Assembly: GCF_029784135.1 (NCBI RefSeq) | Contig: NC_073746.1 | Span: 244,190,307-244,254,306 of the forward strand | DNA from: Toxorhynchites rutilus septentrionalis | Lineage: Eukaryota > Arthropoda > Insecta > Diptera > Culicidae | Direction: 5' to 3' | DNA: 64,000 nt | Part shown: one piece after another, positions 1 to 10,794 of the stretch | Layout of the letters: every line of letters begins with the position of its first letter | How positions within the stretch are numbered: the stretch's first letter is position 1 | Notes under the pieces: generated by a model | Told to the model about the DNA's origin: nothing | Database searches by the model: none | The model's input: only the letters and a program-made list of their open reading frames with translations | Translations under genes and position numbers: made by a program

Positions 1-1162
1 CTCATCCATTATTTTTGCGAAAAATTCAAAATTTTATTTGAGATATTTAGGTTTGTCCGATTTGAGTCGAATATACACCGTTGTATATGTTATTACCATT
101 TTAAAGGTAATTTCATAATGTCTCTCTCATAGAAGTTTTGTTTCTTATAGGCGAAAACTATAGTGATCGGTTTTCACAATCTTCTCTTGATTCCAATTTC
201 TTATCATCAACCTCCCGAATTTTCTAGGGAATCAATATAGACATGTTGGGCCTTGCGTTGTCCTGATGGAACAAAGCACTTTTACTGTTGGCCAATTTTG
301 GCCGTTTCTGGCCGATCGCTAGCTTCAAACAGTCCAGTTGTTGATAGTAGAGATCTAAATTTAGTGTTTGGCCATATGGAAGTAACTCATAAAAAATGAT
401 TCTGTTTAAGTCCCACCAAATGCTCAGTAAAACCTTCCTGGCCATTTCTTGGTTTGTCACCGTGTGAGCTACTTCGCCATGCTTTGACCACGATCGTTCT
501 CGCACAATATTGTCGTTTGCGACCCATTTATCATCCCCAGTCACTATCCGTTTAAGAAATGGGTCGATTTAATTCCGTTTGGCCAAGTTTTGGCAGATTG
601 AACTTCGATCCATCATATTTTTTGGTGCTAATTGGTGTGGCACCCAAGCACCGAACATTTTTGTGAATCCAGCTCTGCGCAAATTGTTTAAAACTGTTTT
701 CTGGTCGATCTTCAGCTCCTGGGCTATGCTACGTTAAATTTCAATTTTTTTTTCTGTGGTTTTATCGACAATTTCGACGACAGGCATGTCTGTGCGAGGT
801 TCATCTTTAACATCAAAAATGCCTGAATGAAATCGACAAAATCAAAATTGTACGAAATTAGCTGTTACAGTATCGGCACTATAAAAACCATTTACAATAT
901 CTTCGGCTTTGCTTACATTTTCACCTTTATCAAAGAAAAACTGTAATATGTACCGAATTTTCTCTTCGATGACTTCCATTGTTAACATCCTACAACTCAC
1001 AACTGATGGAACAAACGATTAACAGCAAAAGGTTTTTTTTAGTGTCAAACGTCACCATGACAACGAGAATAACCTTGAAATTGTTTGATCGATGCTATAC
1101 GAGATATCGAACACTACAGCCATCTATCGAGAGAATAAAAGATTTCTTTTTCCTCAACCTAA
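1..1162 (-). mobile_element. mariner element remnant, 5' end at 1162, 3' end just outside the window
   Basis: The minus strand carries a mariner transposon. Its 5' terminal repeat begins TTAGGTTGAGG at 1162 and is flanked by TA at 1163-1164. The far terminal repeat is cut by the window edge: bases 1-20 match the sub-terminal part of the 3' repeat of the smaller mariner at 56312-56843. Spacing and sequence fit a full element of about 1.2 kb that has lost part of its 3' coding region. Confidence 0.8.
93..979 (-). pseudogene. mariner transposase, broken
   Basis: This is a degraded mariner transposase read from an ATG at 977-979. The N-terminal helix-turn-helix region is visible but has in-frame stops. 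The middle is open from 544 to 224 and contains VTGDDKW-like and WSKHGE motifs and the second catalytic Asp in HQDNARP. Sequence between NARP and the C-terminal segment is deleted. The C-terminus (ERDIMKLPLKW) ends at a TAA at 93-95. The family is a cut-and-paste DDE transposase of the DD34D type; this copy cannot make an active protein. Confidence 0.82.
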
Positions 1163-1254
1163 TATTATTATCGTACTTTTCAAAACCTTAACAAGGCTCA
1201 TCGACATATGTTCATCAATTCATACAAGATTGGAAAACCGGCAAGTAAAAAAAA

Positions 1255-1445
1255 ATGGGTGGGTTATATCTATGATATAACCGCGAGGTTGACGTGGGAC
1301 TACCTTAGGGTAGTAATCATTCGTTTGTATTGATCAAATTTTTGATTGAATGGAACTATTCCCGAATTCAATTGAATTCAATATGTTTGCTTTATGAGTA
1401 AAAATATTGTATAAATCCATATAAAGTCAATTCATGCATTGTGAT
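1255..1445 (+). repeat. interspersed repeat family A, copy 1
   Basis: About 190 bases, starting ATGGGTGGGTTATATC and ending near TCATGCATTGTGAT, recur with many shared blocks at 21983-22140. No coding capacity or terminal inverted repeat is evident. It may be the end of a larger element. The copy is interrupted at its right edge by a MITE fragment. Confidence 0.6.
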
Positions 1446-1487
1446 CAAGCAAACCATTTGTCAATTGTCATGCGTAAATACGAAAAC
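1446..1487 (+). repeat. half copy of the 155-bp MITE seen at 15534
   Basis: The stretch begins CAAGCAAACCATTTGTCA and ends CGAAAAC, matching the left arm of the palindromic MITE at 15534-15688. The right arm is absent, so this is a deletion remnant inserted in repeat family A. Confidence 0.6.
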
Positions 1488-2052
1488 CTCTTCATAAGAC
1501 ACACATAAATATTCTTTTCACCTCACTTGGAATATTATTTCAATATTTTGCTTACCCAAAAACTTCTAAAGGTATCTGGCAATACTCCATTTTTTTTGAG
1601 GTTGCTAGAAATTTACGATATTGATTTGCGAGTCATCTTCATGTAGAAAAACCGCGATTTTAGAGCACCGGCAGCAAATTCTGTTTAAATTCGTTGAAAA
1701 TGCAACAAGTTGATAAATTTTTCATTGTTTCGTTTTAGTTTTTCATGTGTTTTTTCAATAAAATAAATGGTGTATTTGATGAAAAATTAAAATTTTAAAT
1801 TTTTTCTTTGCAAGCCTATATAAAAAAAAATTTCGCTGCACTAGAAATACTGTTTAAATTTTTGCATAACCAAAGACGCAATTAAGTAAGATTACAAAGC
1901 AGCGACAGTGTTTTTGGGTTCAACGAACAGTGGAAACTATACTGTCACCCTTTTTCAACTGTTTCAATAGTTTATTTTTCATAAAAGTAAATATGTGTTC
2001 TTCCTCATGTAGGGATTATGTTCTCTGAAGCTCTGATTGAAGAAGTTAGGCT
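1488..2052. other. AT-rich sequence, no feature recognised
   Basis: Runs of A and T with no sustained ORF and no recognisable repeat ends. Confidence 0.5.
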
Positions 2053-2121
2053 ATAGGGGTCTAAGGTATCACTTCATTCTGGAAAAGGGATCTCTTGCCC
2101 GAAGTAGTTGGAGAACCCCTG
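2053..2121 (-). mobile_element. hAT-type element end fragment
   Basis: Read on the minus strand, the sequence from 2121 begins CAGGGGTTCTCCAACT and continues for about 70 bases similar to the left end of the hAT-type element at 21619. The right flank CTCTAAAC (2122-2129) is close to that element's CTTTAAAC target. No opposite end was found, so only one terminus remains. It interrupts the 3' coding region of the neighbouring R4/Dong-like LINE. Confidence 0.6.
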
Positions 2122-2129
2122 CTCTAAAC

Positions 2130-4807
2130 GATGGGGTTGCGTCCCATGAAGTTCCTATTGCTTCCATGATGTTATTTTTTCTTCTATGGTCTGCAAATTG
2201 CAGCTAAATTCGTACCGCTCCTGCACCAGATGCAGGGCACTGAATCCACGGTCCGCTTCATAGACAGTGCGTTAGATATCGTGACGGGTCTGACTTTCCA
2301 CGAAGAAACTCCGCAACTGCTGGATCTGGGAACTGCAAAGCGCTCTACTGTCAGTGACACCTCTTCTTCCTTCAACACGTGGCAAGGTGAATCTTTCTAT
2401 GGACGACTTTGGATGGTGCATACGGTGCTTTGTGAACGTCACTCTCATTGCTCTTTCTATTGTTTCTAAATCGGTTTTCGTCCACTTCAGCACCCCGAAA
2501 CTGTACGCGAGTAAAGGAACGGCAAACGTATTGACGGCTTTGATTTTTTTTGCCGCCGCAGAGGTTTGTTTTCAAAACCTGGTTGATTCTGATCAAGAAT
2601 TGTTCCTGGAGTTCCTTCTTGATTTTTGTGTGACGAATCCCTTTCAATTGCAGAAATCCCAGGTACTTATAGGATTCGCCTTCCACCAAATCTTGAATCA
2701 CTTCATTCTCGTTTATGCGGAATCCTCCAGTCTCCACCAAGCGTCCACGGTGGAGCTGTACTGCCTTACACTTTTCGATTCCGAGTTCCATCCGCACATC
2801 GGAACTAAAGTCGCTAACACACTGTAGAAGACTTTGTAGCGTTTCTGTTGATTCCGCAAACAGTTTCAAGTCGTCCATATAGAAGGTATGATTTATAGTT
2901 GTTGTTCTATTTATATGGTAGCCATTGCTGCTTCGGTTGAGTGCTCTGCTCAAGGGGTTCATCGCAAGGCAAAACCACAAAGGACTGAATGTGTCACCTT
3001 GGAATATTCCCCTGCGAATATAGAGTGTTCTGGATCTCAACATAGTTGTTCCGTCGGTGATACAAAGCGAGGTGCTCCAGTTTACCACTGCGTGTTCCAT
3101 AAACCTGATGACGCCATCATGTATCTTGTACATTTTTAGTACCTTTATCAAGTACGTATGTGGTACTGAGTCGTATGATTTTTTATAGTCAATGTACGCC
3201 ATACTCAGGTTCCTTCTGTTTCGGCTTGCTTGTCCGACGATGACTGCATCGATAACGACTTGATCTTTGCAGCCCCGCGTGTTTTGTTTACAGCCTTTCT
3301 GTTCTTCTGTTAACATTTCATTCACATCGCAATGGTTTTGAATCTTTCTGTTAATCACCGACGTAAGTAGCTTGTACAGGCTCGTTAGACATGTTATTGG
3401 CTCGTACTTCGCCGCATTCGCTGTGTCTTGATCCTTTGGCATCAGATGAGTAATTCCCTTGGTCACGAACTCCGGTGTTATTTGGGGATTTTCTAGTACC
3501 GTATTGAAGCACTCTGCCATTCGCCCATGAGTTGAAGAAAAAATTTTGTTCCAGAAATTGTGCACGAAATTTGGTCCTGGGGCAGCCCAATTCCTGGCAA
3601 ATCGAATGGCTTCGTTGATATCATGGGCGGTTACCATAACGGCAGGCATTGCTTCAAGTCCGTTTCCATATTCCTCTTCTTCTGCCAGCCACATTCTGTT
3701 ACTTCGGTGTTGAATAGGGTTCTCCCATAACCCTGACCAAAACTGGGTAACTTCGTCAATCTCAGGAAGACCACTATCGTAATTATTGCGTTTCTTTTTG
3801 ATGCGGCTGTAGAACTCCCTTTCGTTCATACTGAACATACGATTATCCGCATGCCTTTTCGTACATTCCGTATAACGTCTTAACCTTTTTGATAGAGCAC
3901 TCAACCGTTGTACATGGGTGTCGAGGATCTCAATGATGCGGTTTTCATTAAGATCAGAGAGCTCTGCCGGCTTCACAATTTCAGCAACTCCACGAATCAG
4001 CTTTCGCGATCGACTTCCCCTCTTGTACTGCGTTAGTCGACCGATTTTTACTCGGAGCGTTTGGATACGACCTTCCAGGCGTCTCATCCAAGCAGGTTTC
4101 GGTTTTTTGGAGAGTACGCGGTTCTGTCTATCGTCTTGGTGAAAGGTGCGCATTCCTAACGTCCGTACAACAGCTACAGTTCCACAATAAACGATAAATT
4201 GCAGCTCCTCTAGATTCTCTACCACTTCCAGGTACATAGGTAGAACTTCCTGGTCGAGTACTTGGACGGCACTCGTTAGTCGGTGGGAATACTGCAACTT
4301 CGGAATCTTGTGTCGGGTTAAGGGGTCCGTTCCGTAAAACTGGGTCACTGCTGCATCCATGTGGAAAGCCAATTCGTTCTTTAGTTGACCACGTTGTTGA
4401 TCCTCTGCCGGCTCTTGTCCTCTAGGCTCATCCACTGGATCCGGTGGTGGTGCCATAGATTCGCGCCTTTCACTAGCGAACGATGCACTCAGCCTAGCAG
4501 AGCTCCTTCTCGACATATCGCTCGATCTTCCACTCTCTCTACGCAGTTCTCGTTGCACTTCCAACTTGATGGCCTCTATTTCAGCCGGGGACAGCATGTT
4601 GTGTGACAAAATCGCTCGTCTCCGTGTGTAGAGCTTATTCCGATCTAGTTGGCCGGCAAATCGTGGGAACTGCTCGTTGAACATTTCCAGCATTCTTGGT
4701 CTGCCGGACATGTCCGTCTCCAATCTTGTGCAGACATAATAGCAACGAATCACGAATTCATTCATCTCTCTCGTCCACATGATTCGTTGCCGTTGGCGGC
4801 CTGTCAA
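2130..4807 (-). pseudogene. R4/Dong-like reverse transcriptase ORF, C-terminal frameshift
   Basis: The ORF runs 811 codons from 4807. Residues 1-90 hold a Trp- and Arg-rich N-terminal region, and 95-150 are Ser/Arg rich. RT spans roughly residues 370-720, with the first catalytic Asp in AYIDYKKSYDSV (about 537), a QGDTFSPL block and the active-site FYMDDLKLF (about 641). Near 2500-2580 the frame shifts. The downstream block VLKWTKTDLETIER, with HRMHHPKSS and TLPRVEGRRG, continues from 2493 in another frame, then reaches a stop and the hAT junction. Family members use RT plus a C-terminal restriction-like nuclease for target-primed insertion; that nuclease region is missing here. Confidence 0.75.
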
Positions 4808-5220
4808 TGTGAGCGACTGACGTCGTCCAATCGCAGCATCATTTGCAGGTGCAGCATTGCCATTGTTCGGTTTACGGGCAGAGCCCGATGACTAGGGGTC
4901 CGCTCTTGCACCAATTCCTCTAGCCGCTGGCCGCTCGCATGTACGCCCGTTCCAGGACCAGCTCCAGTCCGGGGGCCCTCCTCAGGCGATCGCATTACTA
5001 TAATTCTCCGATTTCTCAATTGCATTATTGGTAGTTTTCCTTTTCCCGGGAAAACACGGGTTGGCACAGGTTGCTTCTTAGAGTCCTCAACCTGCCTGAA
5101 GGACGGTATCTCAGCCGTTCCTAACCTGGAATACAGACGCTGTTGTGGGCCGCTCCTAACATGGAGAACAGACGCTACACTAGTCCCCCTTCCCTGTTTG
5201 CATACGACCCAAGGTCCCAC
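4804..5220 (-). CDS. upstream ORF of the R4/Dong-like element
   Basis: A 138-codon frame lies directly upstream of the RT ORF and overlaps its start by four bases, an arrangement typical of coupled translation or of a single ORF broken by a shift. It is rich in Arg, Gly and Pro. I see no clear zinc finger. It may be the 5' part of the LINE polyprotein or a leader; it has no recognisable catalytic motif. Confidence 0.4.
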   Translation of the reverse strand: MGPWVVCKQGRGTSVASVLHVRSGPQQRLYSRLGTAEIPSFRQVEDSKKQPVPTRVFPGKGKLPIMQLRNRRIIVMRSPEEGPRTGAGPGTGVHASGQRLEELVQERTPSHRALPVNRTMAMLHLQMMLRLDDVSRSH

Positions 5221-5357
5221 CGGGGTTGGTTACCCGATCTTTCCAAGGGTTGCTCGCATCTCAGCTAGTACCTCGTGAAGGTAGGGATCGGAGTTCCTGG
5301 GCAGAGGCTGAAGGTCGCAATGGGAACTACGAGACACGTGCACCAGGCTTAACTAAC

Positions 5358-5480
5358 CTTATTATATTATTATTATTATTATTATTAATAGAAATATTAT
5401 TATTATTAAATATTAAATATTATTATAATATTATAAATATTATAAATATTATTATTATTATTAATAGAAATATTAATTAT
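5358..5480. repeat. TTA/TAA-rich simple repeat
   Basis: An imperfect trinucleotide tract of TTA/ATT with interspersed AATATT. It lies exactly at the 5' edge of the R4/Dong-like element and probably represents the target into which it inserted. Confidence 0.8.
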
Positions 5481-6505
5481 CAATTAGATAATCGACCAAC
5501 TCAAACCTATGTAGGAGGATGAGGCGGGACCTTCATTATTGTTTATTCAAAATCACTACACTTAATCATCACTGTTTGATTATCTGATGTGCAATCCTGA
5601 AGATATTTTTAACAAAATCAGTCATTTCGGACCGATTGAGTAAGCACGCAAAAATGTTTGTTTTGATTTCACGAACGACCGAAGGTAAACAATGGCGCGG
5701 ATTACGTTAAGGCATTCAAATATGCTGGTTATGACTATCATAAGGTGAGTTAAAAGGTACTAATTACTGAAGAAAATTATCATATCAATCCATCATTCCT
5801 AGTAAAAGTTATGGCTTCCGTTTCAACTAGCTCCGGTCGAGATGTACCTTTTATAAAATTGATCTCCATTTTGAAGAGTCCAACACCGCACCACTATATG
5901 TCAAAGTTTGTTGAATCAACACTTTCGTCGCCCAACGCGACGTTTCTGAGTTCCTTGCGGGGCCCAACTTGCGGATAAATTATTAATTTAAGATCAAATT
6001 TAGTTTGTAGACATCTTTTACGTGATCTAGCAATATTTTCTTTAATCTGAAGACGAATTTACAACAATAACACATGCCAAAGTCATAATATAAACTGCAG
6101 TACAAACCATCCGTACTATAAATTAATAAAAAGTAAAGTAAAAATATTATAATAAGATCGTTATAATTTTATTATTTTTCTACATATCCTATAGTTACAC
6201 TTAGGTGCCTATTCTATCAAATTCCGTTAGAAAATTCTATATCTGGGTGACGGGGCGACGAACGTGTTTAAAGTGTTTTGTAATGAAATGATATTGAAAA
6301 ATATCGAAAGGGGGCGCTGTCTTTTAAGATATAGAACTTTTTAACATTAAAATCAATCTTTGAGGAAGATTTTATCGGTGTATTTAAAATGTTATTTTTC
6401 CTCAATAGTTAAATTATTCCTCAACAACTTTGCCGCACATCATATTTTAAACGAACGTCTGGATTTTGAAATACGATTTAAAAAGAAAAGAATAAAGATT
6501 ATGCA
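5481..6505. other. no gene recognised
   Basis: AT-rich sequence without a convincing ORF, terminal repeat or RNA signature. Confidence 0.5.
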
Positions 6506-6746
6506 TCTTCTTCTTGGATGGCACTAACGTTCCCAGCGGAACCTTGGCCGTCTCAACGTAGGTATTACTTGCGTTATTTATTAATACTTAGTTGAGATTT
6601 CTATGCCGAAAAACACGCCTTGAATGTATTCCGGAGTGGCAAGCTCTTGAATACGCGTGACCACAGTGCAAGTCGGAAGAAATCTGACGAAAAATCCCCC
6701 GGCCAGAACGGGATTCTAACCCGAACCCCTCGGCCATGGGAGCACA
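6506..6746 (-). mobile_element. tRNA-derived SINE, copy A
   Basis: Read on the minus strand, it starts TGTGCTCCCATGGCCGAG (A box) and carries a decayed B box near 6711. The body is shared with three other copies in the window and the tail is AAGAAGAAG. Flanks AGATTATGCAT and AGATTCTGCAT form an 11-base target duplication with one mismatch. It resembles mosquito tRNA-related SINEs such as Feilai in layout. RNA polymerase III promoter boxes are probably inactive here. Confidence 0.8.
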
Positions 6747-6949
6747 AGATTCTGCATACGCTTTTCTAAAAAAATCAGTCGTGATTAAAACTGGTTATCA
6801 AATATTACAATTTTGGGTGGTTGCCACCTTATGTACACTATGTCCAACTTATATAAGACCAGGTGATGATCTTGCTGCTTTGTGTCATTGTGAACAAACA
6901 ATGCTTCAATTTATATTCTAGTGTGTAGATATTGGTGACTACCATACAC

Positions 6950-7801
6950 CGAGATGAAGAATAGAAGGTGGGAAGATTCACGGATTTTGGTTGTGTTGAA
7001 CATTGATTGTGTTAGTATCCAGGAAGATAAGAAGTTCACATACCAGGCATACCAGTCAGTTACTCAAATGGTACAAAATTGAATGTGTCAACGAATAACG
7101 TTGAAAGAGGATATACAGAAGCTAATTACAGATTTCCAAATCATATTTTTTTGCATTATGAAAAAAAAACAGAACATATCACGAACTAAAATGTTTAATT
7201 TTTTCTTTGATTTCAGAAATAGTATTCTAATGTCTACTATGTTTGGATCCTAGAGCAACTTCATGGAAGTTTGACTTTTCTCAACAATTGTAATTACTTT
7301 TTTCACAATTAGGGTGCTGAAAACTTCAGTCATCTAAAACTAAGACGCAAGCGGAAAACTTTTCGTCTCAATCTAAGTCATACGGAGTCAATTAAATTTA
7401 TTTTTCAAGTTCATTTTACATGAAAAAAACATGCAAGCTTTTTTCCCATGCACTATTAAATGTTTATCCGTCGAAGGAACAAAAGATTGTGTGACTCTGC
7501 ATTGTTCGTTCACGTTTTTGGTCGAAGTAACGAGAAGTAAAATTGAATTGAAATTAAGTTTAAAACACTTCAAAAATACTGAAATTTAATTTTCTGTTAA
7601 AATGTCGGGCCCTTATGATTTTGAACGCTAGCATTGATTTAGGAAAAAAAAACTAGTTTGTTCATTTCATTTGCTTATTTTTACTTTTAATAACAACACT
7701 TTTCCTATGTAGTGGACTATTATAAGAAAAGTAACATACATAAACAAAATCTGTGACGTCACAGATTTAAAAAATCTTCCCACCTTTCATTTTCCGTCTC
7801 G
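6950..7801. mobile_element. nested non-autonomous DNA element with 9-bp target duplication
   Basis: Inverted ends CGAGATGAAGAATAGAAGG (left) and CGAGACGGAAAATGAAAGG (right, inverted) continue into a shared GTGGGAAGATT, with 24 of 29 positions matching. The flanks are an exact nine-base duplication ACCATACAC at 6941-6949 and 7802-7810. A nine-base duplication suggests a Mutator-like (MULE) source, though other superfamilies are possible. No transposase ORF is present. Confidence 0.75.
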
Positions 7802-7943
7802 ACCATACACTGCATGATTTTCATATGTGTGTGTGCAAGCGCTGAGCGTAAACGAATGTTTTCGTATTTTCGACTGTCAAGTTTCTATAACACCAGTTAC
7901 ATTTTCCCTTGTTTTAGTTGTTTTGATCAAACAAATCTGAAAA

Positions 7944-8890
7944 ATGCCGAAGGGAAAAGTCCTCACGGAGAGAGAAGAGAGACAAATCGATGCATTTCAC
8001 CAGGAAAATGTTTGATGAGAAATTTCTCGTCGGATTGGACGATCCAATCAAGTAGTGCTCAATTATTTGGCGAATGCTCAAGGATACGGTAAGAAGAAGA
8101 GAGCTCCACGTAAATCGAAGCTCTCTGACCGGGATAAGCGGGAAATTGCTAGGACAGGTTCGAATACCTCATAATCGCATGTGCAAATAATGCAATATTC
8201 CAAATACTTAACTGCTCGGGTGACAATTCATCAATTTTTGATAAAAAATCCTCACATAAAGAGGGCTTAAAAGGTTAAAACTCCTCATCTTACACGATCT
8301 CACCTCGGAAGACGTCTGAGTTTTGCCAAAGCTCACATGAACCAACAGTGGGACATGGTATGTTGTGACAAAAAATGTTTTCAAAAGACTACATTTTGTT
8401 CAATACCATAAGGAAGAGTTCTTCAATGTATAGGTTATCTTCACTGACGAAAACAAGTTCAATTTGGATGGTCCTGATGGTTTCAACGGGTACTGGTGTG
8501 ATATACGGAAGAAGAAACATTATTTTTCAACCAGAAATTTTGGTGGAGGCTCGTGCATGGTTTGCGCAACCGGAAAGCTCAAAATAGCTTTCCCATGATT
8601 CAACGATTACACACATGTTCTGGAATTCTCTCTCCTACCGTTTTTGCGTGGATGTCGTCACAAAAAATTAACATTTCAGCAATACAATGCTTCTATTCAT
8701 ACCAGCAAGTAAACTAAGCAAAGGATTAAGAACCAAAAACCTAATTTTTTGGACTGGCCGGCTCGCTCTCCAGACTTGAATCCTGTTCAGCAGAATTTCG
8801 TTCAGCAAAATTTGGTACATGGTATTCCAACATGAATTTTCAAGGTTATTACTCGAAATGGCAAGGTTACCAATTATTGACATGTAAATC
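7944..8890 (+). pseudogene. Tc1 transposase, inactivated
   Basis: Translation from the ATG at 7944 gives MPKGKVLTEREERQID, then stops within about 20 codons, after which the homeodomain-like DNA-binding segment continues (ISRRIGRSN, LSDRDKREIAR). The catalytic domain is visible in shifting frames: FTDENKFNLDG holds the first Asp. The second Asp position reads YNASIH instead of DNASIH, and the Glu position reads PDLNPVQ instead of PDLNPVE. At least two of three catalytic residues are lost, so the protein could not cut DNA even if frames were intact. Confidence 0.8.
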
Positions 8891-9265
8891 AGCCTATCGT
8901 TTTGAATTTTTCATTGATAATACTTGTGAATTTTGAAGTGGTCTTATAGAAACTGGACAACTGAAATTATCATATTTAAGCACAATAAATAAACTACCGA
9001 CTCTTTTGAACGGAATTGACGTTAAATATACTTTATTCTTAGCAGTCTACAATGTATGAATGTATCTTGTTGATATTCTAACTGTTTGTGTTGCAACGAA
9101 ATAGAATCAGGGTGGTCTTATAGAAGTTGGACAGAGTGTAGAAGGTTTAAAAAAATCGGAGAGAGACCTCGTGAGGACGCATTAACTGCAGGGATCAGGG
9201 CTTGGCAAAGACATATTCAACTCAGGATAGTCAGGCGACTATGAAGAAATTCGCCTTCGTATTAA

Positions 9266-9402
9266 CCCTCTACAGCCCAAGCCCGCCCTTGTTTTTATGA
9301 TGACAGCTTTCTGCTAGGAGTATTTTATGTTGAAAGTCGGAAATTCGAGATAAAAGTGGAGTAGGTTTTTTTAGGTAAATAAAAAACTTGGGCTGTAGAG
9401 AG
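9266..9402. mobile_element. piggyBac-type MITE
   Basis: A 137-bp element bounded by TTAA at 9262-9265 and 9403-9406, with inverted ends CCCTCTACAGCCCAAG and CTCTCTACAGCCCAAG. TTAA targets and CCCT-like starts are characteristic of piggyBac-mobilised MITEs. Confidence 0.85.
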
Positions 9403-9406
9403 TTAA

Positions 9407-10794
9407 ATTGGATATGAGCTTTGGCTTCTTCCAGCAGTTTCTCCGCCAACATGACTTACCAGTCATTCGGGCGTTTATAACAACTCACTCTACGACTCGA
9501 CTATCTCATTTCAGTTTGCGTACGCGAGTAACGAGATTCGTGTTAGGGGGAGTAGAAGTGTGGATTGAAGTCAGGTTGAATGAAGAGGCAGATTTGTATT
9601 CGTTAGGCACGTCAATTAGAATAACCATTTGTTAGAATAGTTCATCAGTCATCTTCGCTTTTAACGCTCGTCAATTCATTTCTGGTCAATTCAAAGCATG
9701 ACGACCACGAATGGCGAAGTAGTCCTAGTAGAAGCAAAGCTACTGAGAGGAGAGTCGACTTTCATTTTTCACCTTCGAAGATTTCGGACCCTGGCAGGGA
9801 TGGTAATTTCGGAATACTGTAGTGAATCTTCCATTTTTTTGAATATGTTTCTTTTTTTATTACTAACTAGACCAAAACATGACGGGGATGTTTAAAACAA
9901 CGAAATTTGGGCTTCAATAATTTAAGAAAATACCGATGAATAGCAACGCACAAACGTAACACAATAAAGCAGCAATACACACGACCGGGGTGAAATTGCT
10001 TTACGCTTTCGCATATCCTTCAAATATGACAACCGTCTCTCTGGAAAATACTGATATAAAAATAATTGTCCATTCTTCGTTTAAGGTGTCTTAAGGCCAT
10101 TTTGAAATATTTGCTTTTTCTCATTCTTTAATTTGTTTAATTGGTAATTGGGAAGATGTCTACTCTCGTTTATGTTAGCCAGTTACCGATGGCACCAGAA
10201 CGAATACGATTATTTCATTCTATGATTTTATTTATTTGACAATCTTGTTCGTATATGATTGAAAACCTTCCTAATAGATGTAACAGATGGAATATTGATA
10301 GATTATAATACAGTTCCTGGAATGTGTGTGAGTAACTGTTGTGTAAGGCTCTATAACAACTGGAGTGTAGATGGAATGTTTGTAACAATGATTTAATCTA
10401 CATAAGGCGCTACAATTTTTTTCGGTGTAGGTACGATTGTTGGTTGCCAGAAGAATATTACGTTCTACGTTCATAAGAGCACTCTAATTTTGTTTCCCAG
10501 CTAGTGATTCATCTAAATATTTCGAATTGTTATTTGTATATAACATGCGGTTGAACGGAAATGCTACGATGAAACTGAAGGGTATGATATAGTTTGCGCT
10601 TTTGACACAGATTTTTGCCTCGTTCGAGGTCTTTTGTTTTGGTTCTTGACCGATGGTGCCTAATGTTATGCTGCCGTATTCGTTGTTAATCCATACAATT
10701 TTTGAACTTTGTTCTTACTTTAAACTTAACTTTTCTGTCCTCAACGCGTTGGTAAACTTAGCAAACGAAAACGTAATAGAGAAAAAAAAAATCT
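9407..10794. other. intergenic sequence and probable Chd64 3' UTR
   Basis: No ORF is convincing. The part next to 10794 should be the 3' untranslated region of the minus-strand gene. Overlapping AATAAA hexamers on the minus strand at 10227-10236 are candidate polyadenylation signals about 560 bases after the stop codon. Confidence 0.4.

Larger units (their letters stand above)
2122..5357 (-). mobile_element. R4/Dong-like non-LTR retrotransposon
   Basis: A minus-strand LINE with one long RT ORF, a short upstream ORF and a 5' end that abuts a TTA/TAA tract at 5358-5480. The RT sequence has the YMDDLKLF signature and N-terminal region of the R2-superclade Dong/R4 type. From family knowledge, Dong-type elements are associated with TAA simple repeats, which fits the junction. 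The 3' end is lost to a hAT-type terminus at 2121. The main ORF is frameshifted near its C-terminus, so the copy is dead or nearly so. Confidence 0.7.
6836..9138 (+). mobile_element. Tc1-type DNA transposon with a nested MITE
   Basis: Terminal inverted repeats CACTATGTCCAACTT (left) and, inverted, CACTCTGTCCAACTTC (right) are bounded by TA at 6834-6835 and 9139-9140. Removing the nested 852-bp element and one copy of its duplication leaves about 1.44 kb, close to a normal Tc1 element. A second copy of the terminal motif (GTGGTCTTATAGAA) lies internally near 8938. Confidence 0.85.

Noticed and set aside
5226..5522. 98-codon plus-strand ORF rich in Leu, Ile and Asn
   Set aside because: It is translated TAA/ATT simple repeat plus the antisense of the LINE 5' end.
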